Source of the DNA: Pseudocitrobacter corydidari
Lineage (GTDB): Bacteria; Pseudomonadota; Gammaproteobacteria; Enterobacterales; Enterobacteriaceae
Direction: 5' to 3'
Length of the DNA stretch: 64,000 nt
NCBI RefSeq assembly: GCF_021172065.1
Contig: NZ_CP087880.1
Coordinates: forward strand, 1,588,583 to 1,652,582
Positions 1 through 9,941 of this stretch are shown here, in pieces. Position numbers and translations under genes: made by a program. Position 1 is the first letter of the stretch, and each line of letters opens with the position of its first letter. The notes under the pieces are model-generated. The model was not told the DNA's origin and did not search any database. It saw only the letters and a list, made by a program, of their open reading frames with translations.

Positions 1-205
1 AGATATCAAAGCCACGCTGCTGTAAATCACGCACGAACTGCGGGCCAAACAGCGTGAACATCTCTTTTCCGACTTTCAGACGGCAGTCGCGCGGGTCGAT
101 CCGATCGACAAAAGCGAGCGCTTTATCGCGGTTATCGTAATCGAGAGCAACAACAACGGGAGAGGATGTGACAATACGGGAAGAAGATGAAGCAGTAGAC
201 GTCAT
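1..205 (-). CDS. pyrF: Orotidine 5'-phosphate decarboxylase, N-terminal part
   Basis: Last step of de novo UMP synthesis: decarboxylation of OMP to UMP in the cytoplasm. Only the first 68 codons are inside the window and the gene continues beyond the left edge. The translation starts with a Ser-rich leader ([10 protein letters not shown]), followed by the family's first beta strand with the substrate-binding Asp (VVALDYDN) and the [19 protein letters not shown] segment containing the conserved Lys after strand 2. The ATG at 205 agrees with E. coli PyrF. It lies downstream of lapB on the same strand, the E. coli order lapA-lapB-pyrF. Confidence 0.95.
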   Translation of the reverse strand, partial: MTSTASSSSRIVTSSPVVVALDYDNRDKALAFVDRIDPRDCRLKVGKEMFTLFGPQFVRDLQQRGFDI

Positions 206-398
206 GACCAGACCTTCTTGTTGATGGGCGCCCGGCTATTCAGGCGCAGAAAAGGTAAACGGCGAGCATTCTACCTGCGAGTGGGACAAATTGACAGGCG
301 CGATTCGCCCTGCCGAGCCTTACGTGCTCGATGCTGAATTTGCGAGGGGTAAAAAACCGAAGAGTATGTTGTAACTAAAGTGGGCGTTTTTTTAAATA

Positions 399-1568
399 TT
401 ACTGCCCGTCGAGGCCGCGAATCGGCTTAACGGTGGACCATGCACGGCAGGATGGGCAGTGCCAGTAGAGCGTATAGGCGGTAAAACCACATTTCTGGCA
501 GCGGTAGCGCGGTTTGCTGCGGATCTGCTCGCCAACCATGTCTCGCAGCACCATCAGGCTCTCTTTCGCGCGCCCTTCTTCTGCTTCATTAAGGTGGTAA
601 TCCATCAGTTTATGGAAGACGCGCATCGTAGGGTGGCGCTGTAACTGGCGCGTCACATAGGTTTGCGCGACGTCGCCGCCCTCACGCTGGTCGAGTACCT
701 GCGCCAGCATCAGTTCTGCCGCAGCACCGGTGTTTTCCTCTACGCAGCGTTGCAGGAACGATTCCCACTCATCGGTTTTACCCAGCTGCTGATAGCAGGT
801 TTGCAGCATTTCCAGCGTTTCGCTGACCAGTTCTTTATCCTGATCGATGACACGCAGCAGGCTTTCACGCGCTTTGGCGTAATCGCCCTTCGCCATCCAG
901 ACGCGGCCCATCATGATAGAGACGCGCGCGCTGGACGGATCGGCAGACGCGCCCTTCTTCAGCAGCGTCATCGCTTTATCCATATCATCGTTGCCCATCT
1001 GTTGCAGGGCCAGTTCGCACCAGAAATGGGCGATTTCGCCGCGATGCTTCTCTTTACCGAGTTTCACCAGGCGTTCGGCAACGTCGATAGCCTTTTGCCA
1101 GTCGCTGGTCAGTTGCGCGATTTGCAGCAGTTGTTGCAGCGCGCTGATACGGAAATCCGTTTCGTCGACCAATTGGCTGAACATGTCTTCTGCGCGGTCA
1201 TAGAGCCCGGCGGCCATGTAGTCGCGGCCCAACTGTTGCACCGCCAGCAGACGCTGATCGTAGGTTAGCGAGGCGCTTTCCATTAAGGTTTGGTGGATAC
1301 GGATGGCACGGTCAACCTCGCCGCGTGAACGGAACAGGTTGCCGAGCGTAAGGTGGGCTTCAACGGTGCCGGTATCCTCTTTTAACATGTCGAGGAACAG
1401 GTCTACCGCTTTGTCTTGCTGGTTACTTAAGAGAAAGTTAACCCCTGCCACATAATCACGTGACAAACGGCTTGCTTCGTCCTGTTTGGACTGTTGTGCA
1501 CTTCTGCGCCCCATATACCAACCATAGGCTGCCGCAACGGGTAAGAGCAGAAACAACAACTCCAGCAT
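399..1568 (-). CDS. lapB: Lipopolysaccharide assembly protein B
   Basis: LapB (YciM) is an inner-membrane adaptor that promotes FtsH degradation of LpxC and so balances LPS against phospholipid synthesis. The 389-aa product has an N-terminal membrane anchor (about residues 2-20), a long stretch of TPR-type helical repeats through the middle, and a C-terminal rubredoxin-like metal knuckle with CxxC pairs at 357/360 and 371/374. The length equals E. coli LapB. It follows lapA by 6 bp, so the two are co-transcribed, and pyrF lies downstream on the same strand after about 190 bp with no clear terminator. Assignment is secure. Confidence 0.97.
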   Translation of the reverse strand: MLELLFLLLPVAAAYGWYMGRRSAQQSKQDEASRLSRDYVAGVNFLLSNQQDKAVDLFLDMLKEDTGTVEAHLTLGNLFRSRGEVDRAIRIHQTLMESASLTYDQRLLAVQQLGRDYMAAGLYDRAEDMFSQLVDETDFRISALQQLLQIAQLTSDWQKAIDVAERLVKLGKEKHRGEIAHFWCELALQQMGNDDMDKAMTLLKKGASADPSSARVSIMMGRVWMAKGDYAKARESLLRVIDQDKELVSETLEMLQTCYQQLGKTDEWESFLQRCVEENTGAAAELMLAQVLDQREGGDVAQTYVTRQLQRHPTMRVFHKLMDYHLNEAEEGRAKESLMVLRDMVGEQIRSKPRYRCQKCGFTAYTLYWHCPSCRAWSTVKPIRGLDGQ

Positions 1569-1574
1569 AAATCG

Positions 1575-1883
1575 TTATTCCTTCGTTACTGGCACGGTCG
1601 GGTTTACGGACGGCACACTCTCTGGCGCAATCTGATTTTCCAGACGTTTAATTTTACGCTCTGCACGCAGCAGAGAAACACGCACGCGCAGCCAGAACAG
1701 GCCACAGACCAGCCAGCCAATCGCAAAACCTACGGCAAACAATACCGCCAGTAATGTTGAAATTCTGAACTCGCCCTGCGCCAGTAAATAGTTAAAGGTC
1801 ACGAGCTGATCGTTCTGTGCGCCCAGCGTCACTGAAATGACAAAGACCGCTAACACCAATAAGAAAATGAGAAAATATTTCAC
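1575..1883 (-). CDS. lapA: Lipopolysaccharide assembly protein A
   Basis: Small inner-membrane protein (YciS, DUF1049) that works with LapB in LPS assembly. The 102-aa product has two hydrophobic segments (about residues 3-21 and 42-64) followed by a basic, probably coiled-coil cytoplasmic tail (LRAERKIKRLENQIAPE). First gene of the lapA-lapB unit. The upstream 150 bp separates it from pgpB on the same strand and should carry its promoter. In E. coli this unit is heat-shock induced, but I did not identify a confident sigma-32 promoter here. Confidence 0.95.
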   Translation of the reverse strand: MKYFLIFLLVLAVFVISVTLGAQNDQLVTFNYLLAQGEFRISTLLAVLFAVGFAIGWLVCGLFWLRVRVSLLRAERKIKRLENQIAPESVPSVNPTVPVTKE

Positions 1884-2035
1884 ACGACTTCCCGTTATGT
1901 GGCTTTAGCTGATAAATCCCGTTCGATCTATCGCATCAAGCCTTATAAAGTATCATTTTCGCCGCGCAGACGAAATGGAAAAGCACACGGCCAGTTCAGG
2001 ATTTGAGGGTTAAAAGGGGGAAAATCAACCCTTGC

Positions 2036-2800
2036 TCAATTTTCCTGCTCGCGTTTCCTGATTTCCTGCGCTTCTTCACCAGGCGGTGACAACGGGCCGC
2101 ATATTTTTTGTGCAAGCCAGGTCGCCACGGTAACCAGCAGCCAGGACATCAACGTTGCCGCCACTAAATCGCGTGGCCAGTGCATCCCTAACAGCAGACG
2201 ACTGCCCATAACCGCCGTTGCCCATACCAGCAAAATCGCGATGGTAAACGTGCGCCGACGCGGCCACAGCAGGCCGACGGCGAGTAGCGCCCAACTTGCC
2301 GCAAACATGGTATGCCCGGACGGAAACGCAAAACCGGTCTCTTTTTGCCAGTGTTTACGCAAAAAAGATGGAATATCCTGTTGTTGTGCAAGCTGTTCTT
2401 CCACCAGCGCGCCGCGATCCTTACGTTTTAAAGTGTAGAACTCATCAACGGGAACATGGTGCGTTTTTTCCAGCCAGATAACAAAAGGCCGTGGTTCCTG
2501 AGCCACACTTTTCACCCACGATTTCGCCCCCTGCCCGATCATTATCGCCCCGGCAAGAATCGCGAACAGCATAATCGCCGGGCGCAGGCGAAAGCGCAGA
2601 CACCATAAAAACCAGCCAAAGAGCACCAAGTGAGTGATAATGCCCCAGGGTTCGGTTACGGTTTCGGTAATCCAGTACAAGGCTTTGAGCCAGGCTGAAG
2701 AATTCCCTGGCTGCCACGTCCATCCTGAAATCCATACGGCGAGCGGCATCACTAACAATGCGGCGGCCCCCACGGCGGTACGTCTGGCAATTGTTAGCAT
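2036..2800 (-). CDS. pgpB: Phosphatidylglycerophosphatase B / undecaprenyl-diphosphate phosphatase
   Basis: PAP2-family membrane phosphatase that dephosphorylates phosphatidylglycerophosphate, undecaprenyl diphosphate and other lipid phosphates at the periplasmic face of the inner membrane. The 254-aa product has about six transmembrane segments and all three PAP2 motifs: K97...R104-P105, PSGH at 160-163 and SR(200-201)...H207...D211. H163 and H207 match the catalytic pair of E. coli PgpB, and the length is the same. It is transcribed divergently from ribA with a 180-bp shared promoter region. Confidence 0.97.
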   Translation of the reverse strand: MLTIARRTAVGAAALLVMPLAVWISGWTWQPGNSSAWLKALYWITETVTEPWGIITHLVLFGWFLWCLRFRLRPAIMLFAILAGAIMIGQGAKSWVKSVAQEPRPFVIWLEKTHHVPVDEFYTLKRKDRGALVEEQLAQQQDIPSFLRKHWQKETGFAFPSGHTMFAASWALLAVGLLWPRRRTFTIAILLVWATAVMGSRLLLGMHWPRDLVAATLMSWLLVTVATWLAQKICGPLSPPGEEAQEIRKREQEN

Positions 2801-2979
2801 AACGGCTCCTTTGTCTCTGAATCCTCAATAATAAACGAATAATAACATAACGGCGAAACTGTCAAAATTGTGCGCTTTAACAGCAGTCACTTGCGCACCA
2901 TTAGGTGAACCAAAGCACGTTGTGGCAAAATACAAAAAACAGAAAGCGCTACTGGCGCTGACATAATCTGGAGAATCAC

Positions 2980-3573
2980 ATGCAGCTTAAACGTGTGGCA
3001 GAAGCCAAACTGCCAACCCCCTGGGGCGATTTCCTGATGGTGGGCTTTGAAGAACTGGCAACCGGGCAGGATCACGTCGCCCTGGTTTTTGGTGACATTT
3101 CCGGGCAAACACCGGTACTGGCACGCGTTCACTCCGAATGTCTGACGGGCGATGCGCTCTTTAGCCTGCGTTGTGATTGCGGTTTCCAGCTTGAAGCGGC
3201 CCTGACGCACATCGCGGAAGAAGGCCGTGGCATTCTGCTTTATCATCGTCAGGAAGGGCGTAATATCGGCCTGCTGAATAAAATTCGCGCCTATGCATTG
3301 CAGGATCAGGGCTACGACACCGTTGAAGCCAACCACCAGCTCGGTTTTGCCGCCGATGAGCGCGACTTCACCCTGTGTGCGGATATGTTCAAGCTGCTGG
3401 GCGTAGACGAAGTGCGCCTGCTGACCAACAACCCGAAAAAGGTTGAGATCCTGACCGAAGCGGGCATCAATATCGTTGAGCGCGTTCCGCTCATCGTTGG
3501 GCGCAACCCGAAAAACGCCTACTATCTCGATACCAAGGCGGCCAAGATGGGCCACCTGTTGAAAGAAGAGTAA
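2980..3573 (+). CDS. ribA: GTP cyclohydrolase II
   Basis: First committed enzyme of riboflavin synthesis. It converts GTP to 2,5-diamino-6-ribosylamino-4(3H)-pyrimidinone 5'-phosphate, formate and pyrophosphate. The 197-aa product carries the zinc ligands C54, C65 and C67 in the ECLTGD...LRCDCG motif, and the [10 protein letters not shown] catalytic/GTP-binding segment. Length and start agree with E. coli RibA. Monocistronic, ending in a strong intrinsic terminator that reaches the stop codon of the convergent ABC ATPase gene. Confidence 0.98.
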   Translation: MQLKRVAEAKLPTPWGDFLMVGFEELATGQDHVALVFGDISGQTPVLARVHSECLTGDALFSLRCDCGFQLEAALTHIAEEGRGILLYHRQEGRNIGLLNKIRAYALQDQGYDTVEANHQLGFAADERDFTLCADMFKLLGVDEVRLLTNNPKKVEILTEAGINIVERVPLIVGRNPKNAYYLDTKAAKMGHLLKEE

Positions 3574-3580
3574 ACCTGAA

Positions 3581-3609
3581 GCCCGCCAGCGAACCTGGCG
3601 GGCTTTTTT
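3581..3609 (+). terminator. Intrinsic terminator of ribA
   Basis: A nine-base-pair GC-rich stem (3581-3589 with 3595-3603, GCCCGCCAG/CTGGCGGGC) is followed by six T residues. The T run overlaps the stop codon of the convergent ABC transporter ATPase gene at 3608-3610. Confidence 0.9.
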
Positions 3610-4735
3610 ACAGCGAAATATTTTCCTGCGTCTCCCCGTCAAAAATGTGGCATTTGTCCATCTCAAAACGGAACCACACCTGCTGCTGTAACCCGTTGTC
3701 GATAATCGGTTTCGCCGCGTCGGAAGCGATACGCGCCGTCAGTTCGAAATCACCGACCTGCAAATAAAGAAAATACTCATGCCCCATATTTTCAATGCGG
3801 ATTAACTTCCCTCGCCCACAGCTTGTTCCGAACGACGTCGTGGAGACATCAACATATTCCGGGCGAATGCCAAAATGCACCTCTTTATCAACGTAGTGCG
3901 CTACTTTCTCCTGCTGACTGGCGTTCAGCGCCAGTAAATCCTCGCCGACGGTGATATGCAGGCCGTCATCGCGACGCACAATTTTTGCCGGTTTGATGTT
4001 CATTTCCGGCGCGCCAATAAAGCCCGCGACAAACATGTTTTTCGGTTTGTGGTACAGGTTATCCGGCGTATCCACCTGCATGATGTGGCCCAGCTTCATC
4101 ACGCAGATACGGTCGCCCATGGTCATCGCTTCGGTTTGGTCATGGGTGACGTAAACGGTGGTTGCCGGTTTGCCCGATTTCTTGAGCTGCTTATGCAAGT
4201 CAGAAATACGAATTCGCATCGATGCGCGCAGCTTGGCATCCAGGTTAGAGAGCGGTTCATCGAACAGGAACACGTCCGGTTTTTTGACGATCGCACGACC
4301 TACCGCCACGCGCTGCGCCTGCCCGCCGGAGAGCTGACGCGGTAAGCGATCCAGCAGATCTTCCAGTTCCAGCAGTTTGGCAGCATCTTCAACCTGTTGA
4401 TTAATTTGTTCTTTCGGCAGTTTGCTCAGTTTCAAACCAAACGCCAGATTTTCCCGCACGGTCATGTGCGGATAGAGCGCGTAGTTCTGGAACACCATCG
4501 CAATACCGCGCGCTTTTGGCGGCAGATTGTTCACCACTTTTTCGCCGATACGAATTTCACCGCCGCTGATGGTTTCCAGCCCGGCGAGCATACGCAGGGT
4601 CGTGGATTTCGCGCAGCCGGAGGGGCCAACAATCACCATGAATTCGCCATCGGCAATGTTCAGGTCGATACCATGTACCGCTTTGAAGCCGTTGGAGTAC
4701 ACCTTTTCCAGTTTATTAAAAATCACTTCAGCCAT
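3608..4735 (-). CDS. Sugar ABC transporter ATP-binding protein (UgpC/MalK type)
   Basis: Nucleotide-binding subunit of a CUT1-type carbohydrate importer, 375 aa. Walker A is GPSGCAKST at 37-45, with Ala where the usual motif has the third Gly. The signature LSGGQ is at 135-139, Walker B VFLFDE at 155-160 and the H-loop His at 198. A C-terminal TOBE/MalK-type regulatory domain follows from about residue 240 ([10 protein letters not shown]). Last gene of a three-gene operon with the two permeases upstream. The start ATG at 4735 has a GAGGGA ribosome site. E. coli has no gene cluster at this place between ribA and acnA. Substrate unknown: the domain order fits maltose-, glycerol-phosphate- or oligogalacturonide-type importers equally well. 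Confidence 0.9.
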   Translation of the reverse strand: MAEVIFNKLEKVYSNGFKAVHGIDLNIADGEFMVIVGPSGCAKSTTLRMLAGLETISGGEIRIGEKVVNNLPPKARGIAMVFQNYALYPHMTVRENLAFGLKLSKLPKEQINQQVEDAAKLLELEDLLDRLPRQLSGGQAQRVAVGRAIVKKPDVFLFDEPLSNLDAKLRASMRIRISDLHKQLKKSGKPATTVYVTHDQTEAMTMGDRICVMKLGHIMQVDTPDNLYHKPKNMFVAGFIGAPEMNIKPAKIVRRDDGLHITVGEDLLALNASQQEKVAHYVDKEVHFGIRPEYVDVSTTSFGTSCGRGKLIRIENMGHEYFLYLQVGDFELTARIASDAAKPIIDNGLQQQVWFRFEMDKCHIFDGETQENISL

Positions 4736-4746
4736 GATATTCCCTC

Positions 4747-5649
4747 TTAGCCTTTAATTCCGCTGCTGGATACGCCCTGGACGAAGTAACGCTGCGCCAG
4801 GAAGAACACAATGATAGATGGCAAAATGGAGATGCTCGCCATTGCCAGAATTTCGTTCCACGGCGCCCCTTCCGTGACGTCGATGGACATTTTCAGCGCC
4901 AGCGCAATCGGATATTTATCCACGCTGTAGACGTAAATCAGCGGACCGATAAAGTCGTTCATCGACCACATAAACTGGAACAGCGCGACCGAGATAATCG
5001 CCGGTTTCAGAATTGGCACCAGCACATACCACAACACCTGCCAGGAGTTACAGCCGTCGATTTGCGCAGCCTCTTCCATATCGCGCGGCACGCCGCGCAG
5101 GAACTGCACCAGCATAAAGACGAAGAATCCCTGCGTGGCGAACGCTGTTGGCAGGTAAAGCGGCAGATAGCTGTTCAGCATGCCCATTTCGCGGAACATC
5201 AGATACTGCGGGATCAGCAACACGGTGCTCGGCAGCAGCATGGTGGCGATGAGCGTGGCAAACCAGAATTTCTTCCACGGGATCTCAAAGCGGGCAAAAC
5301 CGTAAGCCACTATGGTGGATGAGATAATGGTCAGAATCACTTTCGGGATCACATATTTAAAGGTGTTAATCATGTAGTGACCGAAGTGATATTCCGTGCC
5401 CGTTTTCCAGCCGTTGATAAACCCATCCCAGGTGGCGTGTGTCGGCCAGAGGTTCAGGGTGGTGAAAATTTCACTGTTTGGTTTAAACGCGGCGGAGAAC
5501 ATCCACGCCAACGGGTAAAGCATCAGCAAACCGACCAACAGTAAAATCACATAGCGGATATTGCGGCTGATTTTTTCGCGTCGCAGCGTGCGGGCCACCT
5601 CATTCGCCGCTTCCGTTGCGGTCGCCGTCATGACATGTTGATCACTCAT
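4747..5649 (-). CDS. Carbohydrate ABC transporter permease (MalG type)
   Basis: Inner-membrane permease of the CUT1 family, 300 aa, with six predicted membrane segments. The cytoplasmic EAA loop is visible as [21 protein letters not shown] near residues 195-215 and would contact the ATPase encoded just downstream. An upstream extension of the reading frame exists, but the ATG at 5649 (MSDQHV) follows a GGAGGT-type ribosome site and overlaps the end of the preceding permease gene by 8 bp, a typical translational-coupling arrangement. Pairs with the MalF-type subunit. Confidence 0.9.
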   Translation of the reverse strand: MSDQHVMTATATEAANEVARTLRREKISRNIRYVILLLVGLLMLYPLAWMFSAAFKPNSEIFTTLNLWPTHATWDGFINGWKTGTEYHFGHYMINTFKYVIPKVILTIISSTIVAYGFARFEIPWKKFWFATLIATMLLPSTVLLIPQYLMFREMGMLNSYLPLYLPTAFATQGFFVFMLVQFLRGVPRDMEEAAQIDGCNSWQVLWYVLVPILKPAIISVALFQFMWSMNDFIGPLIYVYSVDKYPIALALKMSIDVTEGAPWNEILAMASISILPSIIVFFLAQRYFVQGVSSSGIKG

Positions 5650-6532
5650 TTTTACCTCCCTTGTCTGCTGAGTAGAAGACCCAATATTTCGATGACTTAA
5701 AGGCCAGCAACGCGAAGATGGCAACAACCAGGAACAGTACCCACGCCAGCGCCGCGCCGTATCCCATATCGAAATACTTAAAGGCGGTATCGTAGATGTA
5801 GAGCGAGAACAGGTAGGTGTAGTAGGTTGGGCCGCCGCCGGTGATAACAAACGGCGCGGTAAATTCCTGGAACGCACCGCTGGTTTGCATAATGAAATTG
5901 AAGAAAATGACCGGCGTAATCAGCGGCACGGTAATTTTCAGGAACATTTGCCACTTGGTGGCGCCATCGATCATCGCCGCTTCGTATTGCGACTGCGGCA
6001 CGTTTTGCAGTGCTGCAAGGAAGATAACCATTGAAGAGCCAAACTGCCATACGCTGAGCAGCGTCACAGAAAACAGCGCCAACGGGGGTTCACCCAGCCA
6101 GTTGATAGGATCAAGGCCGAATACGCCAGTAAAGCTGTTTAGCAGGCCGTCGATAGCAAACAGTGCGCGCCACAGGACCGCGATGGCGACAGAGCTGCCG
6201 AGAATGGATGGAATGTAGTACGCCGTGCGGAAAAAACCGATACCGCGCAGTTTGAAGTTCAGCACGAAGGCAATGAACAACGAAAACATCAGCTTCAGCG
6301 GGATGGTCACGAACACATACACAAACGTGACCGCGAGGGATTTCCAGAACAGCGGATCCTCCGACACCATGTAGCGGTAGTTTTCAATGCCGTTAAACTC
6401 AGGCGGGCTCATCAAATCATATTGGGTAAAACTCAACAGAAAGGAAGAGACAAAGGGAAAGGCGGTGAACACTAACAATCCAATAATATAGGGTGAGATC
6501 CATGCCAACCCTAACCACTTATTTTCATTCAT
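5642..6532 (-). CDS. Carbohydrate ABC transporter permease (MalF type)
   Basis: First gene of the three-gene importer operon: 296 aa, with six predicted membrane helices and the EAA loop YEAAMIDGATKWQMFLKITVP. The ATG at 6532 (MNENKW) is preferred to the longer frame start at 6604, because the family normally begins just before the first membrane segment (WISPYIIGLLVF) and the extra 24 residues do not resemble the family. No gene for a periplasmic solute-binding protein lies on either side: acnA is the next gene upstream and ribA the next downstream. Confidence 0.88.
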   Translation of the reverse strand: MNENKWLGLAWISPYIIGLLVFTAFPFVSSFLLSFTQYDLMSPPEFNGIENYRYMVSEDPLFWKSLAVTFVYVFVTIPLKLMFSLFIAFVLNFKLRGIGFFRTAYYIPSILGSSVAIAVLWRALFAIDGLLNSFTGVFGLDPINWLGEPPLALFSVTLLSVWQFGSSMVIFLAALQNVPQSQYEAAMIDGATKWQMFLKITVPLITPVIFFNFIMQTSGAFQEFTAPFVITGGGPTYYTYLFSLYIYDTAFKYFDMGYGAALAWVLFLVVAIFALLAFKSSKYWVFYSADKGGKNE

Positions 6533-6794
6533 AACAGCCTCGGGACAAATAAATAATGCCGTATCATCCCGTAAAAACCCCACCAACATCGCGATCGTTA
6601 TCACACTCGAAATAATTCAATCCATTCAACCTGTGATCGCCATCAAACCCTTGCTGCGCCTGATTTTACATATAATCACAGTGAATATATAAAATTCACA
6701 CACCCATTTTAAGAATCAATATAAATAAAAGCTAATAAAACTAATAAAATGATTAATTATTTTAACCAAAAACTAATAATATTAGTAATATGCA
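6533..6794. promoter_or_regulatory. AT-rich leader of the ABC operon with an inverted repeat
   Basis: This non-coding stretch between the acnA terminator and the first permease gene is unusually AT-rich for the window and must hold the operon's promoter. It contains an inverted repeat at 6681-6699 (GTGAAT...ATTCAC arms, 7-base spacer) that could be an operator. I found no KdgR-like TGAAA-N5-TTTCA box here. Function is inference. Confidence 0.35.
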
Positions 6795-6829
6795 CAAAAA
6801 AAGCCCGACCGCTTTCGCGCATCGGGCTA
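6795..6829 (-). terminator. Intrinsic terminator of acnA
   Basis: On the minus strand, a hairpin with arms AGCCCGA/TCGGGCT (6822-6828 with 6802-6808) is followed by seven T residues, 15 bp after the acnA stop codon. Confidence 0.9.
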
Positions 6830-6843
6830 TTCAACGAACAGGA

Positions 6844-9519
6844 TCAATCCAGCATATTACGGATCACGTAATGCAGGATGCCATCGTTCTGGTAGTAAGT
6901 GAGCTCGGTCTGGGTGTCAATACGGCAGCGGCAGGCCAGCGTTTCCGCGGTGCCATCCGCACGGGTCAGCGTCACCGGGATCGTCGCGCCTGGTTTAAGC
7001 TGCTGTAAATCCGGGATATCGAGCTGTTCTTCCCCGGTCAGCCCCAGCGACTGTCGCGTTTCACCCTGCGGGAATTCCAGCGGCAATATACCCATGCCGA
7101 TCAGGTTAGAGCGGTGAATACGCTCAAAGGATTCCGCAATCACCACCCGCACGCCCAGCAGACGTGGCCCTTTCGCCGCCCAGTCGCGGCTGGAGCCAGA
7201 GCCATACTCTTTCCCGGCGATCACCGCCAGCGGCGTGCCCTGCTTCTGATACGCCATCGCCGCGTCGTAAATCGACATCACTTCTGAACCAGGCAACAGG
7301 CGCGTCATGCCCCCTTCCACACCCGGCACCATTTCGTTGCGGATACGAATGTTGGCAAAGGTACCGCGCATCATCACTTCGTGATTACCGCGACGAGAAC
7401 CATAGGAGTTGAAGTCGCGACGTTCCACCCCGCGCGCCTGCAGGAAGCGGCCCGCCGGGCTGTCCGGTTTAATGCTGCCGGCCGGTGAAATATGGTCGGT
7501 GGTGACGGAATCACCGAGCATCGCCAGAATACGCGCACCATGGATATCCTCTACCGGCTTCGGCTGGGCTTCCATATCGTCAAAGAACGGTGACAGGCGG
7601 ATATAGGTAGAGTCATCCTGCCAGTTGTAGGTGTCCGATTCCGCAACGGTAATGGCTTTCCATTCCGGTGTACCTTCGAAGACTTCCGCATACTCTTTGC
7701 GGAACATTTCGGTGGAAACCTGCTGCACGGCTTTGGCTATCTCCTGGCTGCTCGGCCAGATATCTTTCAGGTAAACCGGATCGCCTTTTTGATCGTGACC
7801 GAGCGGGTCGCTTGCCAGGTTGACGTTCATATTTCCGGCCAGCGCATAGGCAACCACCAGCGGCGGTGAGGCCAGCCAGTTGGTTTTCACCAGCGGATGG
7901 ATACGCCCTTCGAAGTTACGGTTACCGGAAAGCACGGCCCCAACGGTCAGATCGCCCTTCTTAATCGCCGTTTCGATGGGCTCTGGCAGTGGGCCAGAGT
8001 TACCGATGCAGGTGGTACAGCCATAGCCCACGAGGTTAAAGCCAAGTTTATCCAGGTATGGCGTGAGACGGGCGTGGGCGAGATAATCAGAAACCACTTT
8101 CGACCCCGGCGCCAGCGAAGCTTTCACCCACGGTTTCGGCTTCAGGCCCAGCTCAGCAGCTTTTTTCGCCAGCAGGCCCGCTGCCATCAGAACGCTCGGG
8201 TTGGACGTATTGGTACAGGAGGTAATGGCGGCAATCACCACCGCGCCGTCCGGTAGCGGTACGGTTTGGCCTTTAAGCGTGTATTCTACCGGCTGCTTAT
8301 CTTTCTGCGCGGTGTTCACTTCCAGCTCTGTCGCGGCGGCAAAGGCTTTAGGCACATCGCCCAGCGCAACGCGATCCTGCGGGCGTTTCGGCCCGGCGAG
8401 GCTCGCTTCCACCGTACCCATATCCAGCTCAAGGCTGCTGGTGAAAATCGGTTCATCGCCGGTGTTGCGCCACATCCCCTGCGCTTTCGCATAGGCTTCA
8501 ACCAGCGCGACCTGCTCATCGCTGCGCCCGCTCAGGCGCATATAATCGAGCGTTACGCCATCAATCGGGAAGAAACCGCAGGTTGCGCCATATTCCGGCG
8601 ACATGTTGGCGATGGTGGCACGGTCCGCCAGCGGCAGAGAGTCCAGGCCATCGCCATAGAATTCAACAAATTTCCCCACCACGCCGTGTTTACGCAGCAT
8701 TTGGGTGACGGTCAACACCAGGTCGGTGGCAGTGATCCCTTCGCTGAGTTTGCCGGTTAACTTGAAGCCCACCACATCCGGAATCAACATAGAAACCGGT
8801 TGACCGAGCATCGCAGCCTCGGCTTCGATTCCCCCAACGCCCCACCCCAACACGCCCAGGCCATTAATCATCGTGGTATGTGAATCGGTGCCGACCAGCG
8901 TGTCCGGGTAAGCAATCCATTCATCGTTCTGTAACTCGCTCCAGACCGCTTTACCAAGATACTCAAGGTTAACCTGGTGGCAAATCCCGGTACCCGGCGG
9001 CACGACGCTGAACCGACTGAACGCCTGCTGGCCCCAACGCAGGAACACATAGCGTTCATGGTTGCGTTCCATCTCCAGACGCACGTTTTCCGCGAAAGCA
9101 TCGTCATCGCCGAAGTGATCCACGGTAACCGAGTGGTCAATCACCAGGTCAACCGGTGAAAGCGGGTTAACCTTCGCGGTGTCCCCGCCCAGACGTTTCA
9201 CCGCTTCGCGCATGGCGGCTAAATCGACCACCGCCGGTACCCCGGTGAAATCCTGCATCAAGACCCTCGCCGGGCGGTAGGCTATCTCCCGATCGACATG
9301 GGCAGTTTCCACCCACCCGGCCAGGGCTTTGATATCTTCTTCAGTAACAGAATCCCCATCCTGCCAGCGCAGTAGGTTTTCCAGCAGGACTTTTAGTGAT
9401 TTGGGTAGACGGGAAATGTCACCCAGCGTGTTGGCTGCCAGCGGTAAGCTGTAGTAGTGATAGGTTTTATCTTGCGTGTGCAGCGCGTCCTTACTGGCTT
9501 CTCGTAGTGTTGACGACAT
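6844..9519 (-). CDS. acnA: Aconitate hydratase A
   Basis: Stress-induced and stationary-phase aconitase that isomerises citrate to isocitrate through cis-aconitate using a [4Fe-4S] cluster. The 891-aa product matches the length of E. coli AcnA. The cluster ligands are the Cys of [10 protein letters not shown] (near 435) and the two Cys of [10 protein letters not shown] (near 501 and 504). The C-terminal swivel domain has [17 protein letters not shown]. The reading frame continues 33 codons further upstream, but the ATG at 9519 (MSSTLREAS) agrees with the family and is preceded by AGGAG. The small membrane-protein gene ymiC lies just upstream on the same strand. Confidence 0.97.
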   Translation of the reverse strand: MSSTLREASKDALHTQDKTYHYYSLPLAANTLGDISRLPKSLKVLLENLLRWQDGDSVTEEDIKALAGWVETAHVDREIAYRPARVLMQDFTGVPAVVDLAAMREAVKRLGGDTAKVNPLSPVDLVIDHSVTVDHFGDDDAFAENVRLEMERNHERYVFLRWGQQAFSRFSVVPPGTGICHQVNLEYLGKAVWSELQNDEWIAYPDTLVGTDSHTTMINGLGVLGWGVGGIEAEAAMLGQPVSMLIPDVVGFKLTGKLSEGITATDLVLTVTQMLRKHGVVGKFVEFYGDGLDSLPLADRATIANMSPEYGATCGFFPIDGVTLDYMRLSGRSDEQVALVEAYAKAQGMWRNTGDEPIFTSSLELDMGTVEASLAGPKRPQDRVALGDVPKAFAAATELEVNTAQKDKQPVEYTLKGQTVPLPDGAVVIAAITSCTNTSNPSVLMAAGLLAKKAAELGLKPKPWVKASLAPGSKVVSDYLAHARLTPYLDKLGFNLVGYGCTTCIGNSGPLPEPIETAIKKGDLTVGAVLSGNRNFEGRIHPLVKTNWLASPPLVVAYALAGNMNVNLASDPLGHDQKGDPVYLKDIWPSSQEIAKAVQQVSTEMFRKEYAEVFEGTPEWKAITVAESDTYNWQDDSTYIRLSPFFDDMEAQPKPVEDIHGARILAMLGDSVTTDHISPAGSIKPDSPAGRFLQARGVERRDFNSYGSRRGNHEVMMRGTFANIRIRNEMVPGVEGGMTRLLPGSEVMSIYDAAMAYQKQGTPLAVIAGKEYGSGSSRDWAAKGPRLLGVRVVIAESFERIHRSNLIGMGILPLEFPQGETRQSLGLTGEEQLDIPDLQQLKPGATIPVTLTRADGTAETLACRCRIDTQTELTYYQNDGILHYVIRNMLD

Positions 9520-9658
9520 AGCTCCTCCTTTATGTGTAACGGGACTTGCAATCCCCCTGACACTCCTCAGGGTACGCATTAAAGATAACACAAAGATGTC
9601 GTAACGTTTTGATAACAACTCTAATTGATAAAATTGTTGAGACTATTCTGTGAAATTA

Positions 9659-9685
9659 AAACGCCCGGCGCAGAGGCCAGGCGTT
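9659..9685 (-). terminator. Hairpin after ymiC
   Basis: An inverted repeat (CGCCCGGC/GCCAGGCG arms, one mismatch) lies between the ymiC stop and the acnA start, with TTTT after it on the minus strand. It looks like an intrinsic terminator that would separate ymiC transcription from acnA. Confidence 0.6.
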
Positions 9686-9721
9686 AGAAGGAAGGAAGAC
9701 GGAGATTATTGCGCAGCGGAT

Positions 9722-9820
9722 TTAGCGGCACAGCAGCCAGATAATTTGCCCCCAAAACAGGAGTGAAGCCGACAGCGCGCCCATCCATGACCAGTATTTC
9801 AAATTGTGATGCGTATTCAT
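9722..9820 (-). CDS. ymiC: Small membrane protein YmiC
   Basis: A 32-aa open frame starting MNTHHNLKYWSWMGALSASL and ending LLCR, with one hydrophobic segment (about residues 12-29). The KYWSWMGA...LLFW pattern is the one I recall from the 31-aa E. coli YmiC encoded upstream of acnA. The start ATG at 9820 has an AGGTG ribosome site about 8 bases upstream. Too short for normal gene finders. Molecular function is unknown. Confidence 0.82.
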   Translation of the reverse strand: MNTHHNLKYWSWMGALSASLLFWGQIIWLLCR

Positions 9821-9941
9821 TTTGCTTACACCTTTTTATGCATGAGTGCATTCAGCCGACATGGTGTCGACAGACCGTTGCTGTGGTGTATTTAAAAGCC
9901 AGTGCGAATGCAGAAGATATGTTGGGCGAGCCACCCTGCTA

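Noticed and set aside
2007..2032. Possible terminator after pgpB (AGGGTT/AACCCT arms)
   Set aside because: Only six base pairs with a long loop and no T run. Too weak to call.
2887..3666. 259-codon minus-strand frame opposite ribA
   Set aside because: Covers the divergent promoter, ribA and its terminator on the wrong strand. No recognisable domain.
6533..6604. Longer start (6604) for the MalF-type permease
   Set aside because: The additional 24 residues do not fit the family N-terminus. The ATG at 6532 is at the usual distance from the first membrane helix.
9520..9618. 33-codon N-terminal extension of acnA
   Set aside because: E. coli AcnA begins at the equivalent of the ATG at 9519, which has an AGGAG site. 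The extension is intergenic sequence without stops.
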